From NCBI RefSeq assembly GCF_007859635.1, contig NZ_CP042306.1, positions 2,542,001 through 2,606,000 of the forward strand: 64,000 nucleotides of DNA. The letters run 5' to 3'. Shown here one piece after another: positions 53,551 to 63,348 of this stretch. The stretch comes from Sphingomonas panacisoli. Its GTDB lineage: Bacteria; Pseudomonadota; Alphaproteobacteria; Sphingomonadales; Sphingomonadaceae. Under the pieces are notes generated by a model. It was not told the DNA's origin, made no database searches, and worked only from the letters and a program-made list of their open reading frames with translations. The first letter of the stretch is position 1. Each line of letters starts with the position of its first letter. The position numbers and the translations under genes were made by a program.

Positions 53551-53947
53551 CGGTCGGCACGACGGCCGTCGCCTGGATTTCGACCTTGGCGCGCGGCTCG
53601 ACCAGCCGGACGACCTGCACCAGCGCCATCGCGGGGAAATGCCGGCCGATAACATCGCGATAGGCGCGGCCGATCTCCTTTTGCCGCGCGAGATAGTCCT
53701 CGATATCGGTCACGTACCAGGTCAGCGACACGATATGCTCGGCCGCCGCGCCGCCCGCCGCCAGCACCGCGACGATATTGGCCAGCGTCTGGCGGACCTG
53801 ATCGACCAGATCGTCGCTTTCGAACTGTTGCTGCGCGTTCCAGCCGACCTGGCCGCCGACATGAATCGTGCGCCCTTCCGCCGCGACGCCATTGGCGTAA
53901 CCGATCGGCGACGCCCAACCGGGGGGCTGGAGCGTCTCGTGCATCAT
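53537..53947 (-). CDS. RidA-family imine/enamine deaminase
   Basis: 136 residues. The family signature region PRAKVEIQATAV (with the conserved Arg) lies near residue 120, and earlier motifs are IHVGGQVGW and LANIVAVLAAGGA. RidA-type proteins hydrolyse reactive imines or enamines, releasing ammonia. The start ATG 53947 has AAGGAGAA upstream and overlaps the stop of the ligase gene. In this operon it could hydrolyse the enamine formed from the aminated ring intermediate (inference). Confidence 0.9.
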   Translation of the reverse strand: MMHETLQPPGWASPIGYANGVAAEGRTIHVGGQVGWNAQQQFESDDLVDQVRQTLANIVAVLAAGGAAAEHIVSLTWYVTDIEDYLARQKEIGRAYRDVIGRHFPAMALVQVVRLVEPRAKVEIQATAVVPTVRTR

Positions 53948-55566
53948 CGTTCTCCTTCACGCAGCCGGAAGCGCTGGATCTTGCCCGTCGGGGTCTTGGG
54001 TAGCGCGTCCACGAACCGGACCGAGCGCGGGTATTTGTACGGCGCGATCGCCGCCTTCACGTGATCCTGCAACAGCCGGATCGTCAGCGCATCGGGCGCC
54101 GCTTCCTCGACCAGCACGACATGCGCCTCGACGATCTGGCCGCGATCGGGGTCGGGCGCGCCGATCACCGCGCATTCGCGGACCATCGGATGCGCGAGCA
54201 AGGCGGTTTCGACCTCTGGTCCGGCGATGTTGTAGCCGGCCGAAACGATCATATCGTCCGAGCGTGCCGCGAAGCGGAAGCGGCCGTCCTCGTCCTGGTA
54301 GAAGCTGTCGCCGGTCAGGTTCCAGCCGTCACGGACGTAGTCGCGCTGGCGCGGATCGTTGAGATAGCGGCACCCGGTCGGCCCACGCACCGCCAGCCGA
54401 CCGATCTCGCCGCGCGGTACGTCGGCCATGTCCTCGTCGACGATCCGCGCTTCGTAACCCCGCACCGGACGGCCGGTCGCTCCGGGCGCGCGATCGTCGA
54501 CGCTGTTCGTGATGAAGATGTGGAGCATCTCGGTCGATCCGATCCCGTCGAGGATCGGCTTGCCGGTGCGCCGCGTCCATTCGTCATAGACCGGCGCCGG
54601 GAGTGTCTCTCCCGCGGACACCGCGAGCCGCAGCGAGGAGAGGTCGGCGCCCTCTTCCATCGCCGCCATCATTGCGCGGTAGGCAGTGGGGGCGGTGAAG
54701 CTGATCGTTGCGCGGTGGCGTTCGATCAGCTCGACCATGTTGGCGGGCGAGGCCTGTTCGAGCAGTGCCGCCGCCGCGCCGAACCGCAGCGGGAAGATCG
54801 CGAGCCCGCCCAGCCCGAAGGTGAAGGCGAGCGGCGGCGAGCCGACGAACACGTCGTCGGGCGTTACCTGCAGCACGTCCCTCGCATAGCCGTCCGCGAT
54901 GATCAGCAAGTCGCGGTGAAAGTGCATCGTCGCCTTGGGCTCCCCGGTCGTCCCCGACGTGAAGCCGAGCAGCGCCACGTCGTCGCGGCCCGTCCTGACC
55001 GCGTCGAACCGCACCGGCTTCGACAGCGCGGCCCGGTCGAGTTCGGCGTCGTGGTTGGCGGTACCGTCGAACCCGATGACTTGCTTGAGGAAGCGGCTGT
55101 CCTTGGCGCAGGCGACCATGCCGTCCAGGATGCGCGTGTCGCACAACGCCAGTCCGATCTCCGCCTTGTCGACGATCTTGCCGAGCTCGCCTGCACGCAG
55201 CATCGGCATGGTGTTGACGACAACCGCGCCCGCCTTGGTCGCCGCCAGCCAGCACGCCACCATCGCTGGATTGTTGGGTGCGCGGATCAGCACGCGATGC
55301 CCGGGCAGCACGCCGTAATCCTCGACCAGTGCATGGGCGATGCGGTTGGACCAGTCGGCGAGCTCCTTGTAGGTCCGCGTCCGCCCGTTGCCGATCAGCG
55401 CGACGCGATCGCCATGCCCGGCGCCGACCTGCGCGTCGCATAGTTCGACCCCGGCGTTGAGCCATTCGGGATAGTCGAATCCGTCGAGCGAAATGTCCGG
55501 CCATTGCTCGACCGGCGGCAGATTGGCACGCGCGAAGCCGTCGGTATGGCCGGTTGGGCCCAGCAT
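53944..55566 (-). CDS. Aryl-CoA ligase, probably 2-aminobenzoate-CoA ligase
   Basis: 540 residues of the AMP-forming acyl-CoA synthetase family: P-loop LLGFTSGTTGEPKATMHFHR near residue 200, the A5-type motif DGIGSTEMLHIF near 340, the D-motif NLTGDSFYQDEDGRF near 416, and the C-terminal PKTPTGKIQRFRLRE with the catalytic Lys. It activates an aromatic acid with ATP and CoA. The substrate assignment to anthranilate rests on the downstream 2-aminobenzoyl-CoA monooxygenase/reductase-like gene, not on the sequence itself. The next gene (enoyl-CoA hydratase) lies 1 nt upstream on the strand. Confidence 0.85.
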   Translation of the reverse strand: MLGPTGHTDGFARANLPPVEQWPDISLDGFDYPEWLNAGVELCDAQVGAGHGDRVALIGNGRTRTYKELADWSNRIAHALVEDYGVLPGHRVLIRAPNNPAMVACWLAATKAGAVVVNTMPMLRAGELGKIVDKAEIGLALCDTRILDGMVACAKDSRFLKQVIGFDGTANHDAELDRAALSKPVRFDAVRTGRDDVALLGFTSGTTGEPKATMHFHRDLLIIADGYARDVLQVTPDDVFVGSPPLAFTFGLGGLAIFPLRFGAAAALLEQASPANMVELIERHRATISFTAPTAYRAMMAAMEEGADLSSLRLAVSAGETLPAPVYDEWTRRTGKPILDGIGSTEMLHIFITNSVDDRAPGATGRPVRGYEARIVDEDMADVPRGEIGRLAVRGPTGCRYLNDPRQRDYVRDGWNLTGDSFYQDEDGRFRFAARSDDMIVSAGYNIAGPEVETALLAHPMVRECAVIGAPDPDRGQIVEAHVVLVEEAAPDALTIRLLQDHVKAAIAPYKYPRSVRFVDALPKTPTGKIQRFRLREGER

Positions 55567-55567
55567 C

Positions 55568-56380
55568 TCAGTCGCCCTCGAACACCGGCTGCTCCTTCGC
55601 GACGAAGGCGCGATAGGCGCGTTCGAAATCGCGCGTCTGCATGCAGATCGCCTGCGCCTGCGCCTCGGCCTCGATCGCTTGCTCCAGCCCCATCGACCAT
55701 TCCTGGTTGAGCTGGGTCTTGGTGATGCCGTGCGCGAAGGTCGGCCCCGCCGCGATCCGCGTCGCCAGCGCGATCGCCTCGTCCTCCAGTGCGTCGGCGG
55801 CGACCAGGCGGTTGTAGAACCCCCAGCGTTCGCCCTCCTCGGCGCTCATCGTGCGGCCGGTATAGAGCAGGTCCGCCGCCCGCCCCTGCCCGATGATCCG
55901 CGGCAGCATCGCGCACGCGCCCATGTCGCATCCCGCGAGCCCGACGCGCGTGAACAGGAACGCGGTCTTGGCCCCGGGTGTCGCGAGCCTCAGGTCGCTC
56001 GCCATCGCCATGATCGCGCCGGCACCCACCGCGACCCCGTCGACCGCGGCAATCACCGGGCGGCCGCACCCGATCATCGCCTTGACCAGATCGCCGGTCA
56101 TCCGGGTGAAGCGGAGCAGCTGCTTCATGTCCATCGCGACCAGCGGCCCGATAATGTCGTGGACGTCGCCGCCCGAACAGAAATTGCCACCATTGGGCAG
56201 GATCACCACCGCGTCGACATCGTCGGCATCGCTCAGCGCACGGAAGGTGTCGCGCAGCTCGGCATAGCTGTCGAAGGTCAGCGGGTTCTTGCGCGCCGGA
56301 TTGTTCAGCCGGACGCGCGCGATGCGATCGGCGACCTGCCACTGAAAATGCGTGGGGCTGTGGCCCGCCATCGCCGTCAT
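55568..56380 (-). CDS. Enoyl-CoA hydratase/isomerase family protein
   Basis: 270 residues from ATG 56380 ([10 protein letters not shown]), overlapping the MarR stop. The crotonase fold shows [17 protein letters not shown], the oxyanion-hole region [13 protein letters not shown], and [20 protein letters not shown] with [17 protein letters not shown]. It would hydrate or isomerise a ring or ring-opening CoA intermediate in this degradation pathway. The neighbours are the MarR regulator and ligase genes. Confidence 0.87.
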   Translation of the reverse strand: MTAMAGHSPTHFQWQVADRIARVRLNNPARKNPLTFDSYAELRDTFRALSDADDVDAVVILPNGGNFCSGGDVHDIIGPLVAMDMKQLLRFTRMTGDLVKAMIGCGRPVIAAVDGVAVGAGAIMAMASDLRLATPGAKTAFLFTRVGLAGCDMGACAMLPRIIGQGRAADLLYTGRTMSAEEGERWGFYNRLVAADALEDEAIALATRIAAGPTFAHGITKTQLNQEWSMGLEQAIEAEAQAQAICMQTRDFERAYRAFVAKEQPVFEGD

Positions 56381-56841
56381 GCTTCCTTCTCCCATTGGCT
56401 GCGGAACGCGGTGAGCGTCGCCGTGATATCCTGTGCGGTCGCGGGGTCGATCGGCGCGAGCAGTTCGTCGATCCAGCGCGCATGCGCCGCCGCCATCGTC
56501 GCGAACTGCGTGCGGCCGGCGGGCGTCAACCGCACGATCGCGGCGCGGCGGTCGCCGTCGCGATGGCCGCGCGCGATGAGGCCATCGCTCACCAACCGCT
56601 CGACGATCCCGGTGACGTTGCCGTTGGACACGAGCAGGAAGCGCGACAGCTCTCCCATCATCATGCCCTCCGGCGCGCGGTCGAGCGCGGCCATGACGTC
56701 GAACCGCGGCAGCGTCGTGTCGAACGCATCGGCCAGCCGCTCGCGCAACTGGCGTTCGATCGCGCGCGTGGTGCGCAGCAAGCGGAGCCACAGCCGCAGC
56801 CGCGCATGGTCGTCGGTCGCGACCGAAGCGAGCGCGCTCAC
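56377..56841 (-). CDS. MarR-family transcriptional regulator
   Basis: 154 residues starting at GTG 56841, overlapping the SDR stop (GTGA). The winged-helix region shows [37 protein letters not shown] and [16 protein letters not shown], the MarR pattern (wing DxRxxxVxLT). As MarR proteins often bind aromatic acids, it is likely the local regulator of the anthranilate genes. Its operator was not found with confidence. Confidence 0.9.
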   Translation of the reverse strand: MSALASVATDDHARLRLWLRLLRTTRAIERQLRERLADAFDTTLPRFDVMAALDRAPEGMMMGELSRFLLVSNGNVTGIVERLVSDGLIARGHRDGDRRAAIVRLTPAGRTQFATMAAAHARWIDELLAPIDPATAQDITATLTAFRSQWEKEA

Positions 56842-57575
56842 CACGTCTCGCCGCCCGACACCGATATCGCCTGGCCAGTGACCGACCGCGCGGCGTCGCT
56901 GACCAGCCACAGCACCGCAGCTGCAACCTCATCGGGCGTGACGAACCGTCCCTGCGGATTGGCCAACGCCGCGCGCGCCTCGGCCGCCGAGCGACCGGTC
57001 TTGGCGGCGATCTCGTCGAGCGACCGCGTCAGCATCTCGGTCTCCGCGAACCCCGGACAGACCGCATTGACCGTGACGCCGCTCTTCGCGGTCTCGGCGG
57101 CGAGCGCGCGCATCAGGCCGATCACGCCGTGCTTGGCCGCGACATAGGGCGCGACATAGGGGTAGCCCTTGAGCCCGGCGGTCGAGGCGATGAACACGAT
57201 CCGCCCGTCGCCCTTTTTGGTCATCGCCGCGAGCGCGGGCTGGACCGACAGGAACGCGCCGGTGAGGTTGACCGCCAGGCTCGCGTTCCAACCGTCGAGC
57301 GTGACTTTGGTCGCGGTCGCGCTGATCGCCGCACCGGCATTGGCGACCACGATGTCGAACGCTCCGCGCGCGGCCCGCGCTTGGTCGTACAGCATGGCGA
57401 CCGAGGCAGGGTCGGTCACGTCGGCGACGATGCCGTGGACGCGCGGATGCGCGACGCTGTCGAGCGCCGCCTGCCGCCGTCCGCAGATCGTGACCTCGTT
57501 CCCGCCCTCGGCAAGCGCCAGTGCGATCGCACGGCCGATGCCGCTACCGCCGCCGGTGACCAAAGCGTGCGTCAT
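56838..57575 (-). CDS. Short-chain dehydrogenase/reductase
   Basis: 245 residues from ATG 57575. The Rossmann motif [13 protein letters not shown] is at 6-18, NAGAAIS near 80, and the catalytic Ser with [11 protein letters not shown] (YxxxK) near 150. The C-terminus is SGGETW. It would oxidise or reduce a 3-hydroxyacyl-CoA intermediate with NAD(H) in the pathway. It overlaps the monooxygenase/reductase stop and the MarR start by 4 nt each. Confidence 0.9.
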   Translation of the reverse strand: MTHALVTGGGSGIGRAIALALAEGGNEVTICGRRQAALDSVAHPRVHGIVADVTDPASVAMLYDQARAARGAFDIVVANAGAAISATATKVTLDGWNASLAVNLTGAFLSVQPALAAMTKKGDGRIVFIASTAGLKGYPYVAPYVAAKHGVIGLMRALAAETAKSGVTVNAVCPGFAETEMLTRSLDEIAAKTGRSAAEARAALANPQGRFVTPDEVAAAVLWLVSDAARSVTGQAISVSGGETW

Positions 57576-59845
57576 ATTTCTCCTCGCTCCGCCAGCCGAT
57601 AGAGCTGGTCGCGTCCCGGCAGATACGGGTCGGGCCACGACGTCTCGGCATCGCCCAGCCGTGCCGCCGCGTGCAGCGTCCAATAGGGGTCGGCGAGATG
57701 CGGCCGCGCGAGGCACACGAGATCGGCACGTCCCGCCATCAGGATCGAATTGACGTGATCGGGCAGATAGATGTTGCCGACCGCCATCGTCGCGATGCCG
57801 ACCTCGTTGCGAATCCGATCCGAGAAGGGCGTCTGGAACATGCGCCCGTAGACCGGTCTCGCCTGGAGCGACGTCTGGCCGGCTGAAACGTCGATGATGT
57901 CGACCCCAGCCTCCTTCAGCATCCGCGCAATCGCAACCGCTTCCTGCGGCGTCACGCCGTCGTCGCCCACCCAGTCGCTGGCGGAGATGCGGACCGCGAT
58001 CGGCTTGTCGTCGGGCCACACCACGCGCACCGCTGCGAACACTTCGAGCGGATAGCGCATGCGGTTCTCGAGGGTCCCGCCATACTCGTCCTCGCGACGA
58101 TTGGTCAGCGGGGTGATGAAACTCGACAGCAGATAGCCGTGCGCCATGTGGAGCTCGATCATGTCGAAGCCCGCGCGATCGGCCATCTCCGCCGCCGCGA
58201 CGAATGCGTCACGCACGTCGTCCATGTCGGCACGGTCCATCGCCTTCGGCGTCTGATTGGCCGGCGACCACGGCACCGCCGACGCGGACAGCAACGGCCA
58301 ATTACCTTCCGCCAGCGGCGCGTCCATTTCCTCCCAGCCGAGTTGCGTCGATCCCTTCGCCCCCGAATGGCCGAGCTGTGCGCAGATCTTCGCCGGCGTT
58401 TCAGCATGGACGAAATCGACCAGCCGTTTCCATGCCGCCTCATGCTCGGGCGCGTAGAATCCCGGACACCCCGGCGTGATCCGGCCCTGTGCACTGACGC
58501 AGGTCATCTCGGTATAGACCAGCCCCGCCCCGCCCTTCGCGCGCTCGGCGTAGTGCGCGAAATGCCAGTCGGCCGGGCAGCCCTCGACCGCCTTGTACTG
58601 CGCCATCGGCGAGACGACGACGCGGTTGGCGAGCGTCATTTCGCGCAGCCTGAACGGCGCAAACATGGGCGCGCGCGGCGCGTTGCCCGCCCCTGCTCGC
58701 TCCTGAAACCAGCCCTCCGCCGCGCCGAGCCACGCATGATCGCGCAGCCGCAGATTTTCGTGGCTGATCCGCTGCGACCTGGTCAGCAGCGAATAGGTGA
58801 ACTGGACCGGGTCGAGATCAAGATAGCGCTCGACCTCCTCGAACCACTCCGCCGAATTGCGCGCGGCCGATTGCAGCCGCAGCACTTCGATGCGCCGCGC
58901 GTCCTCATACCGGTCGAGCGCGGCGTCGAGCCCGTCGCCCTTTTCCAGTTCGTCGGCCAGCGTGATCGCACTTTCGAGCGCCAGCTTGGTCCCCGACCCG
59001 ATCGAGAAATGCGCGCTGGCCGCGGCGTCGCCCATCAGCACGACGTTCCCATGACGCCAATGCTCGCACAGCACGCGCGGAAAGCTGATCCAGGCCGATC
59101 CGCGCACATGGTTGGCGTTCGACATCAGCGCGTGCCCGCCGAGATGCGCCGCGAACACCGCCTCGCACGCCGCGATCGACTCCTCGCGCGTCATGTCGCC
59201 GAACCCGGCCCGGTCCCACGTCTGGGCCGAGCATTCGACGATGAAGGTCGCGGTGCCGGGCTCGAATTGATAGGCATGTGCCCACATCCAGCCATGCTCG
59301 GTCGGCTCGAAGATGAAGGTGAACGCATCGTCGAACGTCTGGTGCGTGCCGAGCCAGACAAACTTGTTGGCGTAGGTCTGGATGTCGGGTCGGAAGGTGG
59401 CGGCGAACGTGTCGCGGGTGCGCGAGTTCAGTCCATCGGCGGCAACGACCAGATCGTAGTCGCGGCTCAAGCCCTCGACATCGACGACCTCGTCCTCGAA
59501 GCGCAGCACCACGCCAAGTTCGCGCGCCCGCTCCTGCAACAGCATCAGCAACCGACGCCGGCCGATCCCGCAGAAACCGTGCCCGGTCGACACCGTGCGC
59601 GTGCCGCGATGGACCACCGCGACGTCGTCCCAATAAGCGAAGTGATCGCGGATCGCGGCGGCGCTGACCGGGTCGTTGGCGGCGAGATTCTGCAGCGTCT
59701 CTTCGGACAGCACGACACCCCAGCCGAACGTGTCGTCGGGGCGGTTGCGCTCGAATACGGTGACGTCGTGAGCGGGGTCGCGCAGCTTCAGGCTGATCGC
59801 GACGTACAGTCCACCAGGTCCCCCACCGACGACCGCGACCTTCAT
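57572..59845 (-). CDS. 2-aminobenzoyl-CoA monooxygenase/reductase-like bifunctional flavoenzyme
   Basis: 757 residues with two flavin domains. The N-terminal FAD monooxygenase (GxGxxG as [15 protein letters not shown] at 4-18, GDAAASAHF near 275) is like salicylate-type hydroxylases. The C-terminal Old-Yellow-Enzyme-type FMN domain begins near 390 ([38 protein letters not shown]). This fusion matches the 2-aminobenzoyl-CoA monooxygenase/reductase of Azoarcus-type anthranilate degradation, and also the salicyl-CoA 5-hydroxylase family. It hydroxylates and partly reduces the CoA-bound ring. It is first in the operon. Confidence 0.85.
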   Translation of the reverse strand: MKVAVVGGGPGGLYVAISLKLRDPAHDVTVFERNRPDDTFGWGVVLSEETLQNLAANDPVSAAAIRDHFAYWDDVAVVHRGTRTVSTGHGFCGIGRRRLLMLLQERARELGVVLRFEDEVVDVEGLSRDYDLVVAADGLNSRTRDTFAATFRPDIQTYANKFVWLGTHQTFDDAFTFIFEPTEHGWMWAHAYQFEPGTATFIVECSAQTWDRAGFGDMTREESIAACEAVFAAHLGGHALMSNANHVRGSAWISFPRVLCEHWRHGNVVLMGDAAASAHFSIGSGTKLALESAITLADELEKGDGLDAALDRYEDARRIEVLRLQSAARNSAEWFEEVERYLDLDPVQFTYSLLTRSQRISHENLRLRDHAWLGAAEGWFQERAGAGNAPRAPMFAPFRLREMTLANRVVVSPMAQYKAVEGCPADWHFAHYAERAKGGAGLVYTEMTCVSAQGRITPGCPGFYAPEHEAAWKRLVDFVHAETPAKICAQLGHSGAKGSTQLGWEEMDAPLAEGNWPLLSASAVPWSPANQTPKAMDRADMDDVRDAFVAAAEMADRAGFDMIELHMAHGYLLSSFITPLTNRREDEYGGTLENRMRYPLEVFAAVRVVWPDDKPIAVRISASDWVGDDGVTPQEAVAIARMLKEAGVDIIDVSAGQTSLQARPVYGRMFQTPFSDRIRNEVGIATMAVGNIYLPDHVNSILMAGRADLVCLARPHLADPYWTLHAAARLGDAETSWPDPYLPGRDQLYRLAERGEI

Positions 59846-59871
59846 CCCACTCCCCGCGCAATTTCGCGGAA

Positions 59872-59900
59872 AGCTAATCGTCGAAGGCCGGAAGTTTCAA
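59872..59900 (-). promoter_or_regulatory. Candidate promoter for the anthranilate operon
   Basis: On the minus strand TTGAAA (59895-59900) and TTAGCT (59872-59877) are separated by 17 nt. They lie 27-55 nt upstream of the ATG at 59845. CCGCG (59854-59858) and CGCGG (59865-59869) form an inverted repeat just downstream, near the start codon, which could be an operator. Both are by-eye candidates. Confidence 0.35.
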
Positions 59901-59951
59901 GCCTAAAATAATCTCGCCGTTGCGAGACGCGGTGGCCGAGCTACAGGACGC

Positions 59952-59965
59952 CTATCGGCCGATAG
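59952..59965. promoter_or_regulatory. Perfect 14-nt palindrome before the CNB/TrxR-like gene
   Basis: CTATCGGCCGATAG is its own reverse complement. It ends 3 nt before the GGAGG site (59968-59972) of the gene starting at 59982. It is a plausible operator or structured 5' leader element. The regulator is unknown; the MarR gene of the divergent operon is a candidate. Confidence 0.5.
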
Positions 59966-59981
59966 ACGGAGGACGCTGACA

Positions 59982-61598
59982 GTGGAAACGATCGGCCGCG
60001 ATTTGCGCGAGATGCAGCGCGTACCGCTCGCCGCCTCGCACGTGTCGGCATTGCGCGCGGTCGGCAGCGTGGTGGATTATGCGGAAGGCGACTTCCTGTC
60101 CCGTCCCGGCGAGCCGATCGACCGCTTCGTCTATGTCGAGGATGGCGAGATCGAAGTCGTCAATCCGTTCACCGACGAACGCCTGCTCCCCGCCACGCTC
60201 GGTCCGACCCAATTCATGAGCGAAATCGCGTTCCTGAGCGGCGGCAATTGGTCGCTGCCGATGCGCGCGGCGCGCGACACGCGGGTGCTCGAAGTGCCGC
60301 GCGCCGACATGCTGCGGCTGATGTCGCAGATCCCCGAAATGTCGGACATCGTCATCACCGTGCTGTCCGCACGCCGCCGCCGCCAGCTCGAATCGCGCGA
60401 CAGCTCGCTGGTCCTGATCGGCGAGGATGCCAACCGCGACGTCCGGCGCGTCGCCGGATTCGTCAGCCGCAACCGCCTGCCCTTCAGCTCGCTCGCGCTC
60501 GGATCGGACGAAGCCGCAGCCATCGCCGCCAATTGCGGCATCCCAGCGGAAGAACCCGCGGTGATCTTCGGCCGCGACACCGTGATCACCGATCCCACGC
60601 CGGGCAAGATCGCGCGGCTGCTCGGGCTCAACCACGATTTCGCCGACGACCAGGAATTCGACGTCCTGATCGTCGGCGGCGGTCCGGCCGGCGTGGCGGC
60701 GGGCGTCTATGCCGGCGCGGAAGGCCTCAACGCCCTCGTCATCGAAGACACCGCGATCGGGGGTCAGGCGGGGACGTCGAGCCGCATCGAGAATTACATG
60801 GGTTTCCCAACCGGTATTTCGGGCGCCGACCTGGTCTGGCGCGGCGAAATCCAGGCGATGAAGTTCGGCACGCAGTTCGCGATGCCGCGCCGCGTCACGA
60901 TGCTGGAGGAGCTCGATAGCGGCCGGTTCTGCGCGACGTTCGACAACGGCCGCCGCGTCAGTGCCGGCGCGGTCGTCGTCGCGACCGGCGTCCAGTATCG
61001 CCGCCTGCCGATCGAGCGGCTCGCCGATTTCGAAGGCGCGGGCGTCTATTACGCCGCGACCGAGATGGAGGCGCGCTATTGCCGCGACTCCGAGGTGCTG
61101 ATCATCGGCGGCGGCAATTCGGCGGGACAAGCCGCGATGTTCCTGTGCCGCACCGCCGCGCATGTCCGGCTGCTGGTGCGCGGATCGTCGCTGGCGAGTT
61201 CGATGTCGAGCTACCTGTCGAGCCGGCTGGAAGCGGACCCGGCGATCACGATCGAATATGGTGCCGAGGTCACATGCCTGAAGGGAGACGACGCGCTCGA
61301 ACAGGTCACGATCCGCAACGCGAACGACGGCACCGAGCGATCGGTCGATGCCTGCGCGCTGTTCGTGATGGTCGGCGCGGCGCCCAATACCGGCTGGCTC
61401 TCGGGCCTGGTCGAGCTCGACGATAAGGGCTTCGTGCTGACCGGCGACGCGGTCGGCGGCGCGTCGCCTTATTGTACGTCCCGCCCCGGCATCTTCGCGG
61501 TCGGCGACGTCCGTTCCGGCTCGGTCAAGCGCGTCGCCTCGTCGGTCGGCGAGGGATCGGTGGTCATTTCCCGCGTCTGGGAATTCCTCAACCGCTAG
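59982..61598 (+). CDS. Cyclic-nucleotide-binding/thioredoxin-reductase-like flavoprotein without CxxC
   Basis: 538 residues from GTG 59982 with GGAGG 9 nt upstream. A cyclic-nucleotide-binding-like domain (about 10-125; FLSRPGEPIDRFVYVEDGEI) is followed by a thioredoxin/glutaredoxin-like segment (about 140-215; LIGEDANRDVRRVAGF, LPFSSLALGSD). A thioredoxin-reductase-type flavin domain follows (DVLIVGGGPAGVAAGVYAG near 230; LIIGGGNSAGQAAMFLC near 370; GIFAVGDVRSGSVKRVASSV). Where thioredoxin reductase has its redox CxxC, this protein has YAATEMEARYC, so the disulfide mechanism is lost. Its electron acceptor is unknown. Confidence 0.82.
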   Translation: METIGRDLREMQRVPLAASHVSALRAVGSVVDYAEGDFLSRPGEPIDRFVYVEDGEIEVVNPFTDERLLPATLGPTQFMSEIAFLSGGNWSLPMRAARDTRVLEVPRADMLRLMSQIPEMSDIVITVLSARRRRQLESRDSSLVLIGEDANRDVRRVAGFVSRNRLPFSSLALGSDEAAAIAANCGIPAEEPAVIFGRDTVITDPTPGKIARLLGLNHDFADDQEFDVLIVGGGPAGVAAGVYAGAEGLNALVIEDTAIGGQAGTSSRIENYMGFPTGISGADLVWRGEIQAMKFGTQFAMPRRVTMLEELDSGRFCATFDNGRRVSAGAVVVATGVQYRRLPIERLADFEGAGVYYAATEMEARYCRDSEVLIIGGGNSAGQAAMFLCRTAAHVRLLVRGSSLASSMSSYLSSRLEADPAITIEYGAEVTCLKGDDALEQVTIRNANDGTERSVDACALFVMVGAAPNTGWLSGLVELDDKGFVLTGDAVGGASPYCTSRPGIFAVGDVRSGSVKRVASSVGEGSVVISRVWEFLNR

Positions 61599-61680
61599 AC
61601 GGCATCCGCGCGCCACGCAGATTCCCCTACTCCCCCGCCCCAACGGTTGTTACATTGCGGGTTCTGCATTGGAGGACACG

Positions 61681-62670
61681 ATGGGCCTGGGTGATTTTCT
61701 CAAGAAGCAGTTGGTCGATGTCATCGATTGGGTCGACGAGCCCGGTGTGCTCGCGATCCGCTATCCGATGCAGGACCGCGAGATCCAGAACGGCGGCCAG
61801 CTGACCGTGCGCGAAGGCCAGGTCGCGATGTTCTACAACGAGGGCCAGCTCGCCGACGCCTTCAAGGCCGGGCAGCATACGCTGACCACGCAGAACCTGC
61901 CGCTGCTGACCGCGATCATGAACTGGGACAAGGGGTTCCAGTCGCCGTTCAAGGCCGACGTCTATTTCTTCACGCTGCGCGAACAGACCGGGCTGAAATG
62001 GGGCACGCCGCAGCCGATCACGGTGCGCGACAAGGAATTCGGCGCGATCCGCATCCGCGCGTTCGGCACCTATTCGTTCCGGGTCGAGGACGTCGCGGTG
62101 TTCGGCACCAAGATGATGGGCTCGCTCGACCGGCTGACGACGGCCGACCTCGACCAGCAACTGCGCGCCGTAATCAACCAAGCGATCGCGACTGCGCTCG
62201 GCGGCAGCGACATCGCGTTCCTCGATCTGGCGGCGAACCAGCAGGCGCTGTCGGAGAAACTGAAGGCATCGGTCGATACCGCCTTCGCCGAATGGGGCCT
62301 GTCGTGCCGCACGTTCTTCGTCGAGAGCGTGTCGCTGCCCGACAACGTGCAGGAATATCTCGACAAGGGCAGCCAGGCGCGCGTCGTCGGCAACCTCGAC
62401 CAATATGCCAAGTTCCAGGCGGCGGATTCGATCAAGACCGCGGCGGCGAACGAAGGCGGCATGGCCGGGATCGGCGCGACCGCCGCGGCCGGGCTGGCAA
62501 TGGGTCAGCAGATGGCGGGCGTGCTCGGCGGCAATACGGGCGGCGGCGGCGGCGCGGCGGCGGTCGATCCGTATGAGCAGATCGAAAAGCTCCACAAACT
62601 GGTCACGATCGGCGCGCTCAGCCAGGAAGAGTTCGACGCCAAGAAGGCAGAGCTGCTCGCGAAGATCTAG
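61681..62670 (+). CDS. SPFH-domain protein with SHOCT-like C-terminus
   Basis: 329 residues from ATG 61681 with GGAGG 5 nt upstream. It begins MGLGDFLKKQLVDVIDWVDE and contains IRYPMQDREIQNGGQLTVRE, matching the 'virion core protein'-like branch of SPFH proteins. There is no N-terminal membrane helix, but a glycine/alanine-rich region (MAGIGATAAAGLAMGQQMAG) lies near residue 280. The C-terminus (YEQIEKLHKLVTIGALSQEE) is SHOCT-like. SPFH proteins scaffold membrane microdomains. The downstream zinc-ribbon DUF4178 genes begin 6 nt later, so this is one operon. Confidence 0.85.
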   Translation: MGLGDFLKKQLVDVIDWVDEPGVLAIRYPMQDREIQNGGQLTVREGQVAMFYNEGQLADAFKAGQHTLTTQNLPLLTAIMNWDKGFQSPFKADVYFFTLREQTGLKWGTPQPITVRDKEFGAIRIRAFGTYSFRVEDVAVFGTKMMGSLDRLTTADLDQQLRAVINQAIATALGGSDIAFLDLAANQQALSEKLKASVDTAFAEWGLSCRTFFVESVSLPDNVQEYLDKGSQARVVGNLDQYAKFQAADSIKTAAANEGGMAGIGATAAAGLAMGQQMAGVLGGNTGGGGGAAAVDPYEQIEKLHKLVTIGALSQEEFDAKKAELLAKI

Positions 62671-62676
62671 GCGACG

Positions 62677-63348
62677 ATGCTGCGCGCTTCCTGCCCCAAT
62701 TGCGGCGCGCCGATCGCGTTCCGGTCGGCCGACCTGCCGGTGAAGGTGTGCGACTATTGCCATAGCGCGGTGTTGCGGACCGGCGGCAATCTGGCGGCGA
62801 TGGGCAAGGTCGCCGACGTTCCCGACGACGTCAGCCCGCTCCAGCTCGGCGTCCACGGACGCGTCGGCGCGCGCAGCTTCGACCTGATCGGGCGGGTGCG
62901 CTGGCGCTATGACGACGGCGCGTGGAACGAGTGGCTGGCCTATTTCGACGACGGCTCGACCGGCTGGCTGGGCGAATCGATGGGCCGCTATATGCTGCTT
63001 CGCCAGGTCGATCTGTCGCACGTCGTGTCGGATGTCGTGAAGCTGCTCCAATCCGGGTTCACCGTCATGCCGGGCACGCAGGCGATGATCGACAATGTCG
63101 AATATTGGGCGAGCGACGTGAAGAAGGTGTCGTGCGTCGCGAGCGAGGGCGAGCTGCCATTCAACTCGCTCGGCCTGTCGGCGTGGAGCGTCGACCTGAT
63201 GTCCGCCGACGAGCATTGCGCGAGCATCCAGCGCGCCGGGGACGAAGACGTTGAGGTCTATGCCGGGCAATATGTCTCGCTGGCCGACATCGCCGCGACG
63301 GGCTTGCGCGAGTTCGAGGGCTGGCCGATGCCGGCGTATAAAGCGTGA
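62677..63348 (+). CDS. DUF4178 zinc-ribbon protein
   Basis: 223 residues. An N-terminal zinc ribbon has CPNC (6-9) and CDYC (26-29). A DUF4178-like beta-rich domain follows (LQLGVHGRVGARSFDLIGRV, WNEWLAYFDDGSTGWLGES, LLRQVDLS). It starts 6 nt after the SPFH gene and overlaps the next gene by 4 nt (GTGA). DUF4178 proteins are often near SPFH, DUF350 and spermidine-synthase-like genes in bacteria. The function is unknown. Confidence 0.82.
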   Translation: MLRASCPNCGAPIAFRSADLPVKVCDYCHSAVLRTGGNLAAMGKVADVPDDVSPLQLGVHGRVGARSFDLIGRVRWRYDDGAWNEWLAYFDDGSTGWLGESMGRYMLLRQVDLSHVVSDVVKLLQSGFTVMPGTQAMIDNVEYWASDVKKVSCVASEGELPFNSLGLSAWSVDLMSADEHCASIQRAGDEDVEVYAGQYVSLADIAATGLREFEGWPMPAYKA

